DNA from: Fimbriiglobus sp043785105
Lineage (GTDB): Bacteria; Planctomycetota; Planctomycetia; Gemmatales; Gemmataceae
DNA: 64,000 bases
Reading direction: 5' to 3'
Assembly (NCBI GenBank): GCA_043785105.1
Contig: JAYVXO010000216.1
Span: 1 to 64,000 of the forward strand
Position 1 is the first letter of the stretch; each line of letters begins with the position of its first letter. Below, piece by piece: positions 48,198 through 56,804 of this stretch. Made by a program: the position numbers and the translations under genes. The notes below the pieces were generated by a model. It saw only the letters and a program-made list of their open reading frames with translations. It did no database searches and was not told the DNA's origin.

Positions 48198-48491
48198 ATG
48201 CAAATTCGCCGTATAAAAAAAGCCGTTAAATGTGCAGTAATGAGTTCAAAAATTCTTCGTCCAACTACAGTGAAGCGTCAAAAGGGTGAATGGCTAATTC
48301 AAGGCTCATGGGGACATCGCATGTACCCCGCTATGAGCAAAATCAGTCTCTACGAAAAGCTTCACGGCGAACTCATCGCCAGTGGAATTCTATCTTCAAA
48401 TTCCCCCAGCCCGTCAAACCGGCACCACGCTCACGTTACGATGGCGATTATGAGTTGTTCGTGGATAAATGGACGATGGGGTCCGCGATGA
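48198..48491 (+). CDS. Short unrecognised ORF, possibly a gene remnant
   Basis: 97 residues if translated. Basic N-terminus, no family recognised. The stretch GEWLIQGSWGHRMYP...LYEKLHGELIASGIL looks protein-like, while the end (SNRHHAHVTMAIM) does not; an overlapping frame from 48290 has an equally plausible ending (YDGDYELFVDKWTMGSAMRRL). A frameshifted remnant is possible. Its only support is the promoter-like pair immediately upstream. Confidence 0.25.
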   Translation: MQIRRIKKAVKCAVMSSKILRPTTVKRQKGEWLIQGSWGHRMYPAMSKISLYEKLHGELIASGILSSNSPSPSNRHHAHVTMAIMSCSWINGRWGPR

Positions 48492-48672
48492 GGAGGCTCC
48501 GCTATGCTAAAAGGCTTTGAGAACAGATGAAATTGACTTGGAGGCACGAGGTAGTGAAGTTCGGTCTTGTTGTCGATACGGTCAATCAACTTGTGCAACT
48601 GACGCGGACAAGCCTTCAGTAAGTTGTCATATATTCTGGCGGGACGCTGTAGCTGGCGTCCCCCACCAGAGG

Positions 48673-49636
48673 TTATTTAGGCAAATTGTGCAACGTCAGG
48701 CCGCCCAGACGATCACCTATTAAGATGATCTTCCCATCCGGCGCACATGCGATACAGGTCGCAACTGTTTTACCACCGATCTGGAATCGTCCGATTTCGT
48801 CTCCGGTTTCCGTATCCCAGATGTGGAGCCTCACGCCGTCCATAGATAGAATACGCTTGCCATCGGGTGTGAAAATAACACGTTTGATTTTGTTGTTGTG
48901 ACCTTTTGCAGTCCAGAGTTTTTTTGCTCGTATTATTGTCCCAAAGTTCTACGTCCGATGAGGAGTCGCACTTGGCGATCTTTTTGCCATCTGGTGAAAA
49001 AGCTACGTCTGAACAATACTTGCCCAGCATAAAGAGTTTGTTTCCGTTCGCTAAATCAGCTACAATCGTATCATTGCCATTGGAAAAGCAGAGCAACTTG
49101 CCGTCAGGAGACAGAGTAGAGACTCCCCTTGCACCAGTCTGAAATTTTTTAGGCTCCGCATCCCCTTCAGCATCCCATACGAGGCACGTGCCATAACGGT
49201 CGATGGAAACGCCTTTCTTGCTGTCAGGAGTGAAGAATACGTGATCCACACGTTCTTCATGACCCCTCACACGACGCAAGAGCTTACCAGACTGAATTTC
49301 CCACAACCACACTGTCTTGTCATCGCTACCTGCGGCAAGAATCTTTCCATCCGGCGAAATTGCCACAGACCATACCCACTTTTCGACACCTGGGCCACTG
49401 GTGGCTCGAAACGTCTTCCGTTTTAGTTCGTTCTTCACCTCCCATACAACGATGTTTCCGATCATGTCTGATGAAATAGCCAGATTGCCATCTTTCGAGA
49501 ATGCCACAGAAGAAACGTGACAACTGTGACCGGAAAGAGCAGATAAACCAGGGAGTTCAGGAGGATTATTTTGGGCATTGCCAATCGTAAAAATGAGCAG
49601 CACAAATGACAATGAGGTTGGATATTTGATACGCAC
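48673..49636 (-). pseudogene. Secreted WD40-repeat protein, frameshifted at an A7 tract
   Basis: A signal peptide (RIKYPTSLSFVLLIFTIGNA) precedes about six WD40 repeats (HSCHVSSVAFSKDGNLAIS..IVVWEV; WSVAISPDGKILAAGSDDKTVWLWEI; VDHVFFTPDSKKGVS; CSDVAFSPDGKKIAKCDSSSDVELWD). The open frame loses WD40 character after NNTSKKT and stops at 48770. Removing one A from the run of seven (48919-48925 on the plus strand as T7) restores KRVIFTPDGKRILS and HIWDTETGDEIGRF and extends to a TAA at 48673, giving 320 residues. This is a recent frameshift, a sequence error, or slippage on A7. The region is AT-richer than its neighbours. Confidence 0.8.
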
Positions 49637-50001
49637 CGGATATCCTTCTCGTTGAACTGGTAACAGGCAGGGTTTTTATAGGACGAACGATCCGATCTCC
49701 GCTGGTTACGCTATAGCATCGCAATAAATAAACTAATACAATCTAATGCTTGCAAGACCTGGGCGAGATTTTACCCCTGAGTTTTCAATTTTCGCTCCAA
49801 TGATGCAACTCTGGCAACGCCGGACTAATCCAACGCTCCATGATGAAAATGCTGCCGCTGAGTCGTTGTCAGAATCGAAACCCAGATATTGTCGTCGTTA
49901 GTCCCGTCACATTCGCTGATCCATCCTGAATCACTTCTGTTCACCTTTTCTCCCAACCGTAAACTATCTGCTTTCCTTGCACCGACTACCGGAGCCTACC
50001 C
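49637..50001. other. Non-coding gap upstream of icd
   Basis: 365 nt, AT-rich up to about 49980, with no supported ORF. It must hold the divergent promoters of the WD40 gene and icd, but I see no clear -35/-10 pair. Confidence 0.5.
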
Positions 50002-51216
50002 GTGGCCAAGATCAAAGTGAAGAACCCGATTGTCGAGATGGACGGCGACGAGATGACGCGGATCATCTGGCAGAACATCCGTGAGAAGTTGATACTGCCG
50101 TACCTTGATGTGGACCTGAAGTACTTCGACCTCGGCATCGAACACCGGGACGCCACGGACGATCAGGTGACGTTCGATTCGGCTAAGGCCACGAAACAGT
50201 ATGGCGTGGCGGTGAAGTGTGCGACGATCACACCGGACGAGGCGCGCGTCAAAGAGTTCGGCTTGAAGCGAATGTACCCCTCGCCCAATGGCACGATTCG
50301 CAACATTCTCGATGGCACAATTTTCCGCGAACCGATCATCTGCGCGAACGTCCCGCGACTCGTGAAGCACTGGGACAAGCCCGTCGTGGTGGCCCGGCAC
50401 GGTTTCGGCGACCAGTACAAGGCGAGCGAAATTCTGTTCCCCGGTCCGGGCACGGTGAAGTTGATTTACACCCCGAGTGACGGCGGGCCGTCGGTCGAAA
50501 AAGAAGTCTTCAAAGCCCCCAGCGCGGGCGTGACATTGGCGATGTACAACCTCGACGATTCCATTCGCGGCTTCGCGCGGGCGTGCTTTAACTACGGCAT
50601 CGGGCGGGACTTCCCGGTCTACCTCTCGACGAAAAACACCATTCTCAAAATCTACGACGGACGCTTCAAGAACCTGTTTCAAGAGATCTTCGACACGGAG
50701 TTCAAGGACAAGTTTGACGCCAAGAAGCTGACTTACGAACACCGCCTCATCGACGACATGGTGGCCAGCAACATGAAGTGGAGCGGCGGCTACTTGTGGG
50801 CGTGCAAGAACTACGACGGCGACGTGCAATCGGACACGGTGGCGCAGGGGTACGGCTCACTCGGGCTGATGACCTCCGTGTTGATGAGTCCCGACGGCAA
50901 GACCGTAGAAGCCGAGGCCGCCCACGGCACCGTCACCCGCCACTACCGGATGCACCAACAAGGCAAGCCGACATCGACCAACCCGATCGCGTCGATTTAT
51001 GCGTGGACCCGTGGCCTGATCTATCGCGGCAAAATGGACGGCACGCCGGACGTGGTGACGTTCGCGGAGACGCTGGAAAAGGTCTGCGTCGATGTCGTCG
51101 AGTCCGGCAAGATGACGAAAGACCTGTCGCTACTTATCAGCGACACGATGCCGTACCTCACGACCGAAGAGTACCTCTCTGCCGTCGATACGGAACTAAA
51201 GAAGCGGATGGCGTAA
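50002..51216 (+). CDS. icd: NADP-dependent isocitrate dehydrogenase, eukaryote-like type
   Basis: 404 residues. TCA cycle enzyme converting isocitrate to 2-oxoglutarate and CO2 with NADPH. The N-terminus VKNPIVEMDGDEMTRIIW, SPNGTIRNILDGTIFREPI (substrate loop), RHGFGDQYKA and DDMVASNMKWSGGYLWACKNYDGDVQSD belong to the dimeric type shared with mitochondrial IDH rather than the E. coli type. EAEAAHGTVTRHYR carries the coenzyme site typical of NADP use. GTG start at 50002. Confidence 0.96.
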   Translation: MAKIKVKNPIVEMDGDEMTRIIWQNIREKLILPYLDVDLKYFDLGIEHRDATDDQVTFDSAKATKQYGVAVKCATITPDEARVKEFGLKRMYPSPNGTIRNILDGTIFREPIICANVPRLVKHWDKPVVVARHGFGDQYKASEILFPGPGTVKLIYTPSDGGPSVEKEVFKAPSAGVTLAMYNLDDSIRGFARACFNYGIGRDFPVYLSTKNTILKIYDGRFKNLFQEIFDTEFKDKFDAKKLTYEHRLIDDMVASNMKWSGGYLWACKNYDGDVQSDTVAQGYGSLGLMTSVLMSPDGKTVEAEAAHGTVTRHYRMHQQGKPTSTNPIASIYAWTRGLIYRGKMDGTPDVVTFAETLEKVCVDVVESGKMTKDLSLLISDTMPYLTTEEYLSAVDTELKKRMA

Positions 51217-51758
51217 GCATCGACGGTCACTCTGTTCCGCAACGAGTTCATGCTGCATTGACAGGCTCGTTGATGCGCCGCGTCACATTTTGGCGAATCG
51301 TCTCTCGTTGTGCGGCTGTGGTTCAATGTGCCGCAGCCGCTTGCGCCACGTTAGAATGGTGCGATCCAAAAACGAAGCCGGTGGACTGAATCCAGGCACG
51401 GCCCAGTTGTTTGACAACATGCTCTTGACGCGCTCGATGGCGACGGTATCACTTCGCGTCAGTTCTGCGAGTTGACTCGGCTTGTAAAATCGTGACGGGT
51501 TGGGGCGGCTTCTGCGGTGCGTCTCAACGGTTGATTGCGGCAAGCAAGTTCGGGTGGTAACGACGTTGGCGCGGAAAATACTCAACATTCCGCGCGCAAC
51601 GGTTACATGCAACTTGTTTTTCACAAACAGTGCGTTAGGATTCGTCTTTAATACCACAGAGTACGATGCTGTAATCCAGCACCGTGCATTGTCTCGGGTC
51701 GAGATCGTTGGCGTCATCGGTCCCCTGAGCGTTGTGGATCCCCGAGGTCACCTCTTTT
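51217..51758. other. Non-coding gap between icd and kamA
   Basis: 542 nt with no gene I can support. A minus-strand frame (51283-51717, 144 codons) and a plus-strand frame (51500-51772) exist, but neither has a recognisable motif or ribosome site. No repeats of the dispersed families are present. Confidence 0.45.
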
Positions 51759-53204
51759 ATGTTCGAGTCTGACGTGCCCGACCCGCTGCCCACCCAGACG
51801 GCCGCACCGGCCGCCAGCGGGTACGAGGACGAAGAACCCCCGAGTCAGCCGCGCCGGCACCCCATTTGGAAGGACACCCCCCAAGACTTGTGGGACGACT
51901 GGCGCTGGCAAACTCAGAACTCGCTTCGCTCCGTCCGCCAACTGCGCACCCTCATCGCGTTTTCGGACGACGAACTCGAAGCGATCGGGCGGTTGGAATC
52001 CGATTACAAACTCGCGATTCCACCCTACTACTTCTCGCTCATTAACACCGAAGACCCGACCGACCCCATTCGGTTGCAGTCCGTGCCGTCGCCCCTCGAA
52101 GCGGAGTCGGTGTTTGAATTCGACGACCCGCTCGAAGAAGATAAAGACTCGCCTGTCCCAGGGCTAACACACCGCTACCCGGACCGGGTTCTGATGGTGA
52201 CCACGCCAAACTGCACCATGTATTGCCGCTACTGCACTCGCAAACGCGCGACCCTCACTCGGGGTGGGTGGGAAGGCGTTAGCAGTAACGACGAACGCAT
52301 GATCGACTACGTCCGCAAGAACAAGTCGATTCACGATGTCATCATCTCGGGCGGCGACCCGCTCACGTTGCCGTTGCCCAAGTTGAAGTACTACCTGCAG
52401 AACTTGAAAGAGATCGACCACGTTGATGTCATCCGGGTTGGCACCCGCGTCCCGGTGACGTTGCCGATGCGGCTGTACGACAACGAACTGCTCGACACGT
52501 TGGCGGCGGCGGAGAAGGTCTATATCCAGACCCACTTCAACCACCCGCGTGAAGTGACCCCAGAAGCCCACCGCGTTTGCAAGTCGCTGCTCCGCCACGG
52601 CATGATGATTAACAATCACTCCGTGTTGTTGAAGGGCGTCAACGACAACCTCGGCACGATGCGGAACCTGATTCGCGGGCTGCTCCGCATCAAGGTCCGG
52701 CCGTACTACCTGTTCCACTGCGACCCGGTGACCGGCGCGGGCCATTTCCGCACCAGCATCTGGAAGGGCATGGAGATCATGGAAGGGCTTCGTGGTCACA
52801 CGTCCGGGATCGGCATCCCAACGTATGTCGTGGACAGCCCGCACGGCGGCGGCAAGATTCCACTGATGCCGAACTACTTGGTGTCGATGTCCGACGATGC
52901 CGCGATCCTGCGGAACTACGAAGGAATGCTCGTCCGCTACCAAGCGGAAGACAAACCGAGTTCCAGCGGCGCACCGACGGCAACCCGTGGCGTCTCCGGG
53001 TTGTTACAAGGCGACAAAACGTCGCTGGTGCCCGAAGGCAACGACCGCATGGCCCGCCGCCGCAAGATCGTGCTTGCGGAAACCGGGTGCGGCAGCGAAG
53101 CGGAAGAAACCCATGATACGGCGCCGCCTCGCCGGATCATTCCGCTGCCGATGCAAACCAGTCACGCCAATGGCAATGGCAACGGCCATGCCGCCGCACA
53201 CTGA
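51759..53204 (+). CDS. kamA: Lysine 2,3-aminomutase family radical SAM enzyme
   Basis: 481 residues. KamA converts L-lysine to beta-lysine using SAM, a 4Fe-4S cluster and PLP. Cluster motif CTMYCRYC (Cys152, 156, 159), SAM-site GGDPL, and the PLP lysine Lys366 in HGGGKIP are present, so catalysis looks intact. A 60-residue N-terminal region with KDTPQDLWDDWRWQTQN is typical. The C-terminal tail (about 430-481) is low-complexity and ends NGNGNGHAAAH. The frame opens at a TTG (51732), but ATG 51759 follows GAGG. Another residue (glutamate, as in EAM) is possible as substrate. An ATP-grasp ligase gene follows. Confidence 0.92.
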   Translation: MFESDVPDPLPTQTAAPAASGYEDEEPPSQPRRHPIWKDTPQDLWDDWRWQTQNSLRSVRQLRTLIAFSDDELEAIGRLESDYKLAIPPYYFSLINTEDPTDPIRLQSVPSPLEAESVFEFDDPLEEDKDSPVPGLTHRYPDRVLMVTTPNCTMYCRYCTRKRATLTRGGWEGVSSNDERMIDYVRKNKSIHDVIISGGDPLTLPLPKLKYYLQNLKEIDHVDVIRVGTRVPVTLPMRLYDNELLDTLAAAEKVYIQTHFNHPREVTPEAHRVCKSLLRHGMMINNHSVLLKGVNDNLGTMRNLIRGLLRIKVRPYYLFHCDPVTGAGHFRTSIWKGMEIMEGLRGHTSGIGIPTYVVDSPHGGGKIPLMPNYLVSMSDDAAILRNYEGMLVRYQAEDKPSSSGAPTATRGVSGLLQGDKTSLVPEGNDRMARRRKIVLAETGCGSEAEETHDTAPPRRIIPLPMQTSHANGNGNGHAAAH

Positions 53205-53232
53205 GTGAGCAGTTGATACAACGAACCCAACG

Positions 53233-53261
53233 GGGCAGGCACGAGTGCCTGCCCTTTTTTT
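53233..53261 (+). terminator. Intrinsic terminator after kamA
   Basis: Stem GGGCAGGCAC / GTGCCTGCCC with a 2-nt centre and a seven-T tail (53255-53261), 28 nt after the kamA stop. A strong rho-independent terminator. Confidence 0.9.
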
Positions 53262-53280
53262 GTGAACACCTGAAGATTCT

Positions 53281-53420
53281 TGCTCCCTCCCCGCATGCGG
53301 GGAGGGCCGGGGTGGGGTTGAGACTGCCACCCGACGCAGGACGGTTGCCGTGACGGCAGGCAGTCTACAACCCCCCTCAGTCCCCCCGCAAGCGGGGGGA
53401 AGGAAGAGGCTTCTCCCCGC
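53281..53420. repeat. CCCTCCCCG-type palindromes between kamA and the ligase gene
   Basis: Two related palindromes, CTCCCTCCCCGCATGCGGGG (then AGGGCCGGGGTGGGG) near 53281-53319 and CAGTCCCCCCGCAAGCGGGGGGA near 53380-53402 (shown in part), flank a third hairpin (AGACTGCC...GGCAGTCT). The units match those inside rnr and at 45549. No gene is present in this stretch. Confidence 0.8.
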
Positions 53421-53477
53421 TTAAGTTGATGCCATGCTGTCTTTTTTAACCAGCCGGATTCGATTCGAGATTGCACC

Positions 53478-54500
53478 ATGAAGATCGGCATCGCCTTCGA
53501 CTTGAAACCCGACGAACCGCTGCCGCTTGGCACGCCCGACGATCTCCACGAGGAGTTTGATTCGCCGGTGACCATCCGCGCGATCGGCGACGTGTTGCGT
53601 GGGTTGGGGCACGAAGTCGTTGAAATGGGCGACGGCAAGCCGTTGTTGGAAGCACTGCTGCGCGATCCGCCGGACTTCGTGTTCAACTTTGCTGAAGGGA
53701 TTGGCACCAGTCGTTCCCGAGAGGCAAGAGTGCCAGCCGTCTGCGAAATGCTGGGCATCCCGTACACCGGGTCCGATCCGTTGGCGATGAGCGTGGCGTT
53801 GGAGAAAGACCTGACACGGCACCTCGTCACCGAAGCAGGCGTGGTGGTGCCGTTGGGGATGAGCTTGGCCCCACCCCGGACGAAGTACGACGGCGACTTC
53901 CACGAGTTCCCGCCGATGCTGGCCGAGTCCGGGTTGCGGTTGCCGATCATCGCCAAGCCGGTTTTCGAGGGGTCGAGTAAAGGCATTCGCAATCGCTGTT
54001 TAATTGAGACGCCCGAAGACTTCGGCCCCACCGTCGCGCACCTCTGGGACAATTACGGGCAAGCGGTTCTCGTGGAAGAGTTCATCAGCGGCGAGGAAGT
54101 CACGGTCGGGATCATCGGCAACGACCCGCCACAAATCTTCGGCATCATGCGAATCAGTTTGAAGACGCCGGTCGAACACTTCGTCTACTCGCTGGAAGTG
54201 AAGCGCGAGTTCGTGAAGCTCATCGACTACGAATGCCCGGCAAAGTTGCCGCGCGACCTCACCCGCGAGATCGAAGCGGCGGCGCTGACGGTCTTCGACG
54301 TGCTGGGGTGCCGCGACGTGGCCCGGATCGACTTCCGCATCCGCGATGGGGTGCCGTACTTCCTGGAGATTAACCCCCTACCCGGCTTGAACCCCGAGTC
54401 GAGCGACCTCGTCATCATGGCCAACCTACTCGGGATTACACACGGCGAATTGGTCACGAGAATCTTCCAAGCCGCCGTCGATCGGCAAACCCCGCAGTGA
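53478..54500 (+). CDS. ATP-grasp ligase, D-alanine-D-alanine ligase-like
   Basis: 340 residues. The ATP-grasp fold is shown by FVFNFAEGIGTSRSREARVP (a Ddl-like N-lobe helix), the central lysine in IAKPVFEGSSKGI, VEEFISGEEVTVGI, and metal ligands in VARIDFRI...FLEINPLPGLNP. The architecture fits Ddl, which joins two D-alanines for peptidoglycan. Unlike most Ddl, it is not near mur or fts genes but follows kamA, and the N-lobe substrate region is unusual, so another amino-acid ligase is possible. ATG at 53478. Confidence 0.82.
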   Translation: MKIGIAFDLKPDEPLPLGTPDDLHEEFDSPVTIRAIGDVLRGLGHEVVEMGDGKPLLEALLRDPPDFVFNFAEGIGTSRSREARVPAVCEMLGIPYTGSDPLAMSVALEKDLTRHLVTEAGVVVPLGMSLAPPRTKYDGDFHEFPPMLAESGLRLPIIAKPVFEGSSKGIRNRCLIETPEDFGPTVAHLWDNYGQAVLVEEFISGEEVTVGIIGNDPPQIFGIMRISLKTPVEHFVYSLEVKREFVKLIDYECPAKLPRDLTREIEAAALTVFDVLGCRDVARIDFRIRDGVPYFLEINPLPGLNPESSDLVIMANLLGITHGELVTRIFQAAVDRQTPQ

Positions 54501-54587
54501 TTGTTGCCGGACTGAATGCCGGTTCGTGGCGGAAGTTTTTTGCATTTCGCTGTATGCGTTTAGGCGGTTCGCGGATCATGTCTGGTA

Positions 54588-56396
54588 ATGAGTCGGCCTT
54601 CGTTGAGTTTCCTGTTTGCTCGTGACGATGGTGTTCCCGATGCCGTGCTGCTCCGGCGGTTCGGGGAACACCACGATGAGGCGGCGTTTGAACTGCTGGT
54701 GCGGCGGTATGCCGATGTCGTGTGGACCGTCTGCCGACACACGGCGAGCGATCACCACGCGGCAGAAGATGCGTTTCAGGCGACCTTTCTTTCGCTGGCC
54801 AAGAAGGCGATGAGCGTTCGGGAAAACCTGGCCGGGTGGCTGCATCGGGTGGGGTATCACGCGGCGCTGAAATCGCGGCAGACCCGGCGCACGAATCCAC
54901 TGGTCGAGGAACCGCCATCGCGTCAAGCGGAGAGTTCTTGCCCCGACACATCGCAACTGATCCATGCCGAACTCGCGTCGTTGCCGGATCGGTATCGGTT
55001 ACCGCTATTGCTCTGCGATCTCGAAGGGTTAACGCATACCGAAGCGGCCAAGCGACTCGGTTGGCCGGTCGGCAGCGTCTCCGGTCGGCTGGTCCGGGGC
55101 CGAGAACAGTTGAAGGCAAAGCTGCTGCGGCACGGCATCGCGTCGGCAGCCATTACTGTCACAACCTTGCCGCTCCAAGCGACGAGTACGCTGATTCGGA
55201 TGACAACATCGACCGCAACCGGCGGAGCCATTTCGCCAACGGTTGCGGCCCTTTCACACGGAGTTCTGTCCGCCATGCAAATCGCAAAACTCAAACTCAC
55301 CGCCACGATCGCCGCCGGGGTCATCGGCCTCACAGGGATGGTCACGGTCGTGGGCGTGTCCGCATCGCCACGATCCGACGACACACCTGCGAAGAAAGAA
55401 GTACCCGTTGTTGCGAAGAAGGCGGAGCAGCCTGTAGAGAAGCCACTGATCGCGGATTCAAAGCAACGGGCCAAGTCAATTGCCCAACTCAGACGGATCT
55501 CGCTTGCCTTTCATCATTATCACGACACATACGGTTATCTCCCCGCCGATGTGGTCGATAAAGACGGGAAACCGTTGCTCAGTTGGCGTGTGGTGATCCT
55601 TCCGTTCATCGAGCAAGAGGAGCTATTCAAACAGTTCAAACTCGACGAAGCTTGGGATAGCGCGCACAACAAGAAGGCATCCGAAACCGTGGTGAAACTC
55701 TTCACGAATGGCCATGAACCGAGGAACACAAAATACCCGATGACATTTTTTCAGCGACCCACTGGCAAAAGGACGGCTCACGAACCGGGCGAGAAGATCA
55801 AGTTTACGGACATCGCGGACGGTATGTCGAATACGGTCGTCCTCGTCGAGACAAACAAGGCAATCGAATGGGCAAAGCCCGATGACATGACGTTCGATTG
55901 GGGAAAACCGATCGAACTCCGCGGGCCATTTGCCAATACGTTTCAAGCCGCGTTCGGTGATGGTTCGGCGCGATGCTTTGCGGGTGGCGTAGCGGCAGCG
56001 GTAGCCGCGAAGTTTATCAGTCGTGCTGGTGGTGAGGTGATTCCGGAGGAAGACTACAAAGGCATCGGCTGGCTAGCCGTGAATTCAGTCGAACACCAGA
56101 AAGAGGCAGCTGAGTTGTTGAAGGAACTCAACGAACGGACTGCAATGCTGGAGGAGTCCCTTGCGGAGAACAACAAATTGACACAGGAGTTGACGAAACT
56201 CCAGAACGATCGCGTGAAGCGCGACCATGCCAAGACAAAGGCGAACCTCGACCTCATGCAGCAACTGTTAGGAATCGAAAGTCACATCAGCGATGCAGCG
56301 ACCCGCAAACTGCAACTGGAAGAACGATTGCGGCACGAGAAGAAGGAACCCCCGGTGCCCACGAAGAATGCCCCTGTAAAACCGCCGCAACCGTAG
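54588..56396 (+). CDS. ECF sigma factor fused to membrane anchor, DUF1559 domain and coiled coil
   Basis: 602 residues. The sigma2 domain (about 20-95, LLRRFGEHHDEAAFELLVRRYADVVWTVCR, AEDAFQATFLSLA) and sigma4 (about 120-180, SLPDRYRLPLLLCDLEGLTHTEAAKRLG) are typical. Hydrophobic segments near 185-205 and 238-262 (LKLTATIAAGVIGLTGMVTVV) anchor it. Residues about 290-490 match DUF1559 (SIAQLRRISLAFHHYHDTYGYLPA; the H-x-DG region as FQAAFGDGSARCF), a domain usually found in planctomycete pilin-like secreted proteins. The end (500-585) is a coiled coil, then a Pro-rich tail. The anchored domain probably controls release of the sigma part. Its ATG lies 88 nt after the ligase stop. Confidence 0.87.
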   Translation: MSRPSLSFLFARDDGVPDAVLLRRFGEHHDEAAFELLVRRYADVVWTVCRHTASDHHAAEDAFQATFLSLAKKAMSVRENLAGWLHRVGYHAALKSRQTRRTNPLVEEPPSRQAESSCPDTSQLIHAELASLPDRYRLPLLLCDLEGLTHTEAAKRLGWPVGSVSGRLVRGREQLKAKLLRHGIASAAITVTTLPLQATSTLIRMTTSTATGGAISPTVAALSHGVLSAMQIAKLKLTATIAAGVIGLTGMVTVVGVSASPRSDDTPAKKEVPVVAKKAEQPVEKPLIADSKQRAKSIAQLRRISLAFHHYHDTYGYLPADVVDKDGKPLLSWRVVILPFIEQEELFKQFKLDEAWDSAHNKKASETVVKLFTNGHEPRNTKYPMTFFQRPTGKRTAHEPGEKIKFTDIADGMSNTVVLVETNKAIEWAKPDDMTFDWGKPIELRGPFANTFQAAFGDGSARCFAGGVAAAVAAKFISRAGGEVIPEEDYKGIGWLAVNSVEHQKEAAELLKELNERTAMLEESLAENNKLTQELTKLQNDRVKRDHAKTKANLDLMQQLLGIESHISDAATRKLQLEERLRHEKKEPPVPTKNAPVKPPQP

Positions 56397-56419
56397 GGGG
56401 TACACCCAAGGCCGAAATC

Positions 56420-56449
56420 CTGACTCACTTCGATCGGGCCTGGTATAAT
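56420..56449 (+). promoter_or_regulatory. Promoter-like pair reading into the 50-bp inverted repeat
   Basis: CTGACT (56420-56425), 18-nt spacer and a perfect TATAAT (56444-56449). Transcription would start about 14 nt before the inverted repeat at 56471. No coding region follows until 56805. Confidence 0.45.
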
Positions 56450-56470
56450 TCAGCACGCTGTCTTCATCGC

Positions 56471-56679
56471 GTTTGCGGCCCTGAAAGGGACGTTCTGTCA
56501 GCCCAGGGCCATGCCCTGGGGACCGGGCTGGGGACCGGGCTGGGGACCGGGCAACAATCCGGTTTTTCGACCTGTCTCGACCGTTCATTCCCGACGATGG
56601 CCACACGCAGAGCCGTCCCGTCCCTCGTTCCCAGGGCATGGCCCTGGGCTGACAGAACGTCCCTTTCAGGGCCGCAAAC
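56471..56679. repeat. 50-bp perfect inverted repeat with nested palindromes
   Basis: Arms 56471-56520 and 56630-56679 are perfect reverse complements over 50 nt, separated by 109 nt. Each arm contains GGCCCTGAAAGGG, GACGTTCTGTCAG and the palindromic CCCAGGGCCATGCCCTGGG. The spacer starts with about 2.7 copies of a 12-mer GGGGACCGGGCT. Module content links it to the elements at 20503 and 9127. It fills most of the 408-nt gap 56397-56804. Confidence 0.95.
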
Positions 56680-56728
56680 CAAGATGGCAGAAAAATTGGC
56701 CAGACCCACCTTTGCCCACGCCGACCAA

Positions 56729-56758
56729 TTGACACGCCCCCCTCGTTCACTCTATAGT
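56729..56758 (+). promoter_or_regulatory. Promoter of the large Ser/Thr kinase gene
   Basis: TTGACA (56729-56734), 18-nt spacer, TATAGT (56753-56758). The start site would fall near 56765, which rules out the GTG at 56763 and supports the ATG at 56805. Confidence 0.75.
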
Positions 56759-56804
56759 CTAGGTGCGTCATATCGTGGCCGCGTTCTGCGGAGGGGTTGG
56801 TGGG

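Noticed and set aside
51283..51717. 144-codon minus-strand frame between icd and kamA
   Set aside because: No recognisable domain and no ribosome site; composition is like translated non-coding DNA.
56471..56679. Inverted repeats as ends of an insertion sequence
   Set aside because: The 109-nt spacer cannot encode a transposase, and no target duplication is evident.
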